Source: Gammaproteobacteria bacterium
GTDB lineage: Bacteria > Pseudomonadota > Gammaproteobacteria > Chromatiales > Chromatiaceae
Assembly: GCA_020630035.1 (NCBI GenBank)
Contig: JAHDCB010000073.1
Span: 1 to 7,972, forward strand
Direction of reading: 5' to 3'
Length of the DNA: 7,972 nt
Position numbers and translations under genes: made by a program. Of the stretch, positions 5,654 through 7,972 are shown in pieces. Under the pieces are notes generated by a model. The model ran no database searches. It was not told the DNA's origin and saw only the letters and a list, made by a program, of their open reading frames with translations. The number at the start of each line of letters is the position of its first letter. The stretch's first letter is position 1.

Positions 5654-7867
5654 AAGAAGACCACGACCTGGGCAACAGCCCTCTCCGTCGCTTTGTTCAC
5701 ACTGACAGCAGGGACAACTATGGCGCAACCACAGGCAAAATCCAACCAGTTCTGGTGGCCAGAACAACTAGACCTCAGCCCACTCCGCCAGCATAACACC
5801 GACTCCAACCCTCTGGGCAAAGACTTTAATTATGCCGAGGCCTTTCAGGCTTTAGATCTGCAGGCAGTCAAACAAGACATCGAACAAGTGATGACCACCT
5901 CGCAACCCTGGTGGCCAGCTGACTACGGCCATTATGGCCCCTTCTTTATCCGCATGGCCTGGCATAGTGCCGGCGTATACCGGGTAGCAGACGGGCGCGG
6001 CGGTGCTGCCGGTGGACAACAACGTTTTGAGCCTCTCAACAGTTGGCCGGACAACGGCAATCTGGACAAGGCCAGGCGCCTGCTGTGGCCGATAAAACAA
6101 AAATATGGCCGCAGCCTGTCCTGGGCGGATCTGATGGTATTAGCCGGGAATGTGGCACTGGAGTCCATGGGCTTCAAAACCTTCGGCTTTGCCGGTGGAC
6201 GCGAAGATGACTGGGAAGCTGAACGAGTCTACTGGGGGCCCGAAAAAAAATTCCTGGAAGATGAACGCTACACAGGAGACCGTAAGCTGGCACAGCCGCT
6301 CGCAGCCGTACAAATGGGCTTGATCTATGTTAATCCGGAGGGGCCGAATGGCAACCCGGATCCACTGTTGGCAGCACAAGACATTCGGGAAACCTTTGCC
6401 CGCATGGCGATGAATGATGAAGAAACGGTCGCCTTGATCGCCGGTGGGCATACCTTCGGTAAGGCGCATGGTGCCGCTAAACCAGCCGATTGTGTCGGAC
6501 CAGAACCTGCCGCTGCCGAGATTGAAGAACAAGGCTTCGGCTGGACCAACCGGTGCGACAAAGGCAACGCAGAAGACACCATCACCAGTGGCTTAGAAGG
6601 TGCCTGGACAGTCAACCCGGTTCGCTGGACCAGTAACTTTCTGGACAACCTGTTCGGGTTTGAATGGGAACAGACGACAAGCCCGGCGGGCCATGTGCAA
6701 TGGATACCGAAAGATGGTCAGGCTGCTAACCTGGTACCGGATGCCCATGACCCGACCAAGCGACATGCGCCGATCATGCTGACCACCGACCTCGCACTAC
6801 GCTACGACCCCAGCTATGGCAAGATCGCTAAACGTTTCCAACAAGATCCAAAAAGCTTTGAAGATGCCTTCGCCAAGGCTTGGTTCAAACTGACTCATCG
6901 GGATATGGGGCCACGCGCACGTTATCTGGGAGCCGATGTACCTGCTGAACAACTTGTATGGCAAGATCCGGTACCAGAGGTAACACATAAACTGATAGAC
7001 CGACGCAACATCCGCAAGCTAAAGGCACGCATACTGGATAGCGGGCTCAGCATACCTGCTCTGATCAGAACCGCCTGGGCATCAGCGGCCAGCTTCCGCA
7101 ACACCGACATGCGTGGGGGAGCCAATGGCGCCCGGGTACGTCTGGCACCGCAAAACCAGTGGGTCGCGAACAACCCGGCAGAATTGATGGAGGTACTCGC
7201 TACTCTGGAAAAAATTCAAACTGATTTCAACCGCCGAGCCCGCAAGAAAAAGGTTTCGCTGGCGGACATGATCGTACTCGGTGGTGCTGCAGCGATAGAA
7301 CAAGCCGCACAACAAGCCGGACACAAAATCAAGGTTCCGTTTAAACCAGGTCGCGCCGATGCCTCACAAGCACAGACCGACGCCGCCTCATTTGCGGTAC
7401 TGGAACCGAAGGCAGACGGCTTCCGGAACTATTACGCAGCAGACAACCACAACTCACCGACCGAGATGTTAGTGGAGCGGGCCAGCACGCTAGGCCTGAC
7501 CGTACCAGAAATGACCGTGCTGATCGGTGGCCTGCGCGCCCTGAATGCGAACACCGGAGAATCAGCTCACGGTGTCCTGACCACACGTCCGGGCCAACTG
7601 ACGAATGACTTCTTTGTCAATCTGCTCGACATGTCAACCCGCTGGCAGAAATCTACCGGCACACCAGGTCTGTACGATGGTCTGGACCGGGCAACAGGCG
7701 ACCTGAAATGGCAGGCCACCCCAGTTGATCTGATCTTCGGTTCACACTCAGAATTGCGTGCCGTCGCTGAAGCCTATGCAGCAGATGACGCGGAACAACA
7801 ATTCGTCCAGGATTTCGTCAATGCCTGGGTTAAAGTGATGCAATCAGACCGGTTCGACCTGCGTTAA
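5651..7867 (+). CDS. katG: Catalase-peroxidase with signal peptide, probably periplasmic
   Basis: This is a bifunctional haem enzyme that removes hydrogen peroxide. The 738-aa protein has the usual duplicated two-domain layout. Active-site residues are all present: distal Arg101, Trp104 and His105 in RMAWHSAGVYR, Tyr226 in LIYVNPEGPNG and Met252 in RMAMNDEE, which with Trp104 make the Met-Tyr-Trp adduct. The proximal set is His267 in GGHTFGK, Trp319 and Asp380, and the mobile Arg417 lies in HRDMGP. Residues 1-25 look like a Sec signal peptide: KK, a hydrophobic core ALSVALFTLTA, then cleavage probably after TMA. This resembles exported KatG such as KatP of enterohaemorrhagic E. coli. The mature protein has just two cysteines, Cys281 and Cys302. 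The gene appears monocistronic, with its own promoter and a 3' hairpin. Confidence 0.96.
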   Translation: MKKTTTWATALSVALFTLTAGTTMAQPQAKSNQFWWPEQLDLSPLRQHNTDSNPLGKDFNYAEAFQALDLQAVKQDIEQVMTTSQPWWPADYGHYGPFFIRMAWHSAGVYRVADGRGGAAGGQQRFEPLNSWPDNGNLDKARRLLWPIKQKYGRSLSWADLMVLAGNVALESMGFKTFGFAGGREDDWEAERVYWGPEKKFLEDERYTGDRKLAQPLAAVQMGLIYVNPEGPNGNPDPLLAAQDIRETFARMAMNDEETVALIAGGHTFGKAHGAAKPADCVGPEPAAAEIEEQGFGWTNRCDKGNAEDTITSGLEGAWTVNPVRWTSNFLDNLFGFEWEQTTSPAGHVQWIPKDGQAANLVPDAHDPTKRHAPIMLTTDLALRYDPSYGKIAKRFQQDPKSFEDAFAKAWFKLTHRDMGPRARYLGADVPAEQLVWQDPVPEVTHKLIDRRNIRKLKARILDSGLSIPALIRTAWASAASFRNTDMRGGANGARVRLAPQNQWVANNPAELMEVLATLEKIQTDFNRRARKKKVSLADMIVLGGAAAIEQAAQQAGHKIKVPFKPGRADASQAQTDAASFAVLEPKADGFRNYYAADNHNSPTEMLVERASTLGLTVPEMTVLIGGLRALNANTGESAHGVLTTRPGQLTNDFFVNLLDMSTRWQKSTGTPGLYDGLDRATGDLKWQATPVDLIFGSHSELRAVAEAYAADDAEQQFVQDFVNAWVKVMQSDRFDLR

Positions 7868-7878
7868 ACCACCCTCAC

Positions 7879-7907
7879 CGGGTTCCTGCGCAACACGCAG
7901 GAACCCG
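7879..7907 (+). terminator. Strong hairpin after katG, no T-run
   Basis: A perfect 12-bp GC-rich stem (7879-7890 with 7896-7907) encloses the 5-nt loop CAACA, starting 12 nt after the katG stop. Stem stability and position fit an intrinsic terminator or a 3'-end RNA stabiliser. The sequence after it (TCAACTGATGG) has no run of T, so it is atypical as a classical terminator. Because it is symmetric it could act on transcripts from either side. Confidence 0.65.
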
Positions 7908-7920
7908 TCAACTGATGGAC

Positions 7921-7972
7921 TGTAGTGGTCAAGTATTTTCGTACCACTTGAGGGGGTGAGAGCTGGTTTACG
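7921..7972. other. Right-edge non-coding sequence with two overlapping inverted repeats
   Basis: AGTGGT (7924-7929) can pair with ACCACT (7943-7948), and TCAAGT (7929-7934) can pair with ACTTGA (7946-7951). The arms overlap, so only one hairpin can form at a time. No gene is visible before the window ends. The sequence could be an element end, such as an insertion sequence, or a regulatory region of the next gene; what is visible does not separate these. Confidence 0.3.

Noticed and set aside
7950..7967. AGGGGG...AGCTGG at the right edge resembling the repeat's left half
   Set aside because: It needs a long internal gap to align and lacks the stem-loop; likely chance.

Overview
The window reads as ordinary chromosomal DNA of a Gram-negative bacterium, most likely a gammaproteobacterium. 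This rests on a long YidC (547 aa, with a large periplasmic domain), the rpmH-rnpA-yidC order, a two-gene PurE/PurK system, an ArgE-type acetylornithine deacetylase and a catalase-peroxidase with a Sec signal peptide. The genus cannot be named from the sequence alone.

Layout: positions 1-380 hold no recognisable gene but contain a 62-bp repeat (162-223) and the probable rpmH promoter. A plus-strand run follows: rpmH (381-530, ribosomal protein L34), rnpA (543-905, RNase P protein), yidC (954-2597, membrane insertase), purK (2597-3757) and purE (3744-4319). Gaps are 12 and 48 bp, then 1- and 14-nt overlaps, so the whole run may be one transcript. A second copy of the repeat (4291-4352) sits at the convergent junction where purE and the minus-strand argE (4333-5490) both end. 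A 160-bp divergent region separates argE from katG (5651-7867), which carries the likely katG promoter. A strong hairpin follows katG, and the right edge holds an unexplained inverted-repeat-rich sequence.

How the genes work together: rpmH, rnpA and yidC are the conserved core for ribosome assembly, tRNA 5' processing and membrane protein insertion. The usual partners yidD (between rnpA and yidC) and mnmE (after yidC) are absent from these places, and the purine genes purK-purE occupy the slot after yidC. PurK and PurE together convert AIR to CAIR. ArgE belongs to arginine synthesis and KatG to peroxide defence; neither has an obvious functional link to its neighbours.

I do not see a new multi-gene system. 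The most interesting unexplained signal is the pair of 62-bp repeats. They align without gaps at 49 of 62 positions and share a small stem-loop in which a G-C pair is replaced by an A-T pair, followed by a T-run. One copy forms the 3' coding ends of both purE and argE. Second is the exported KatG, whose only two cysteines lie 21 residues apart near the active site.
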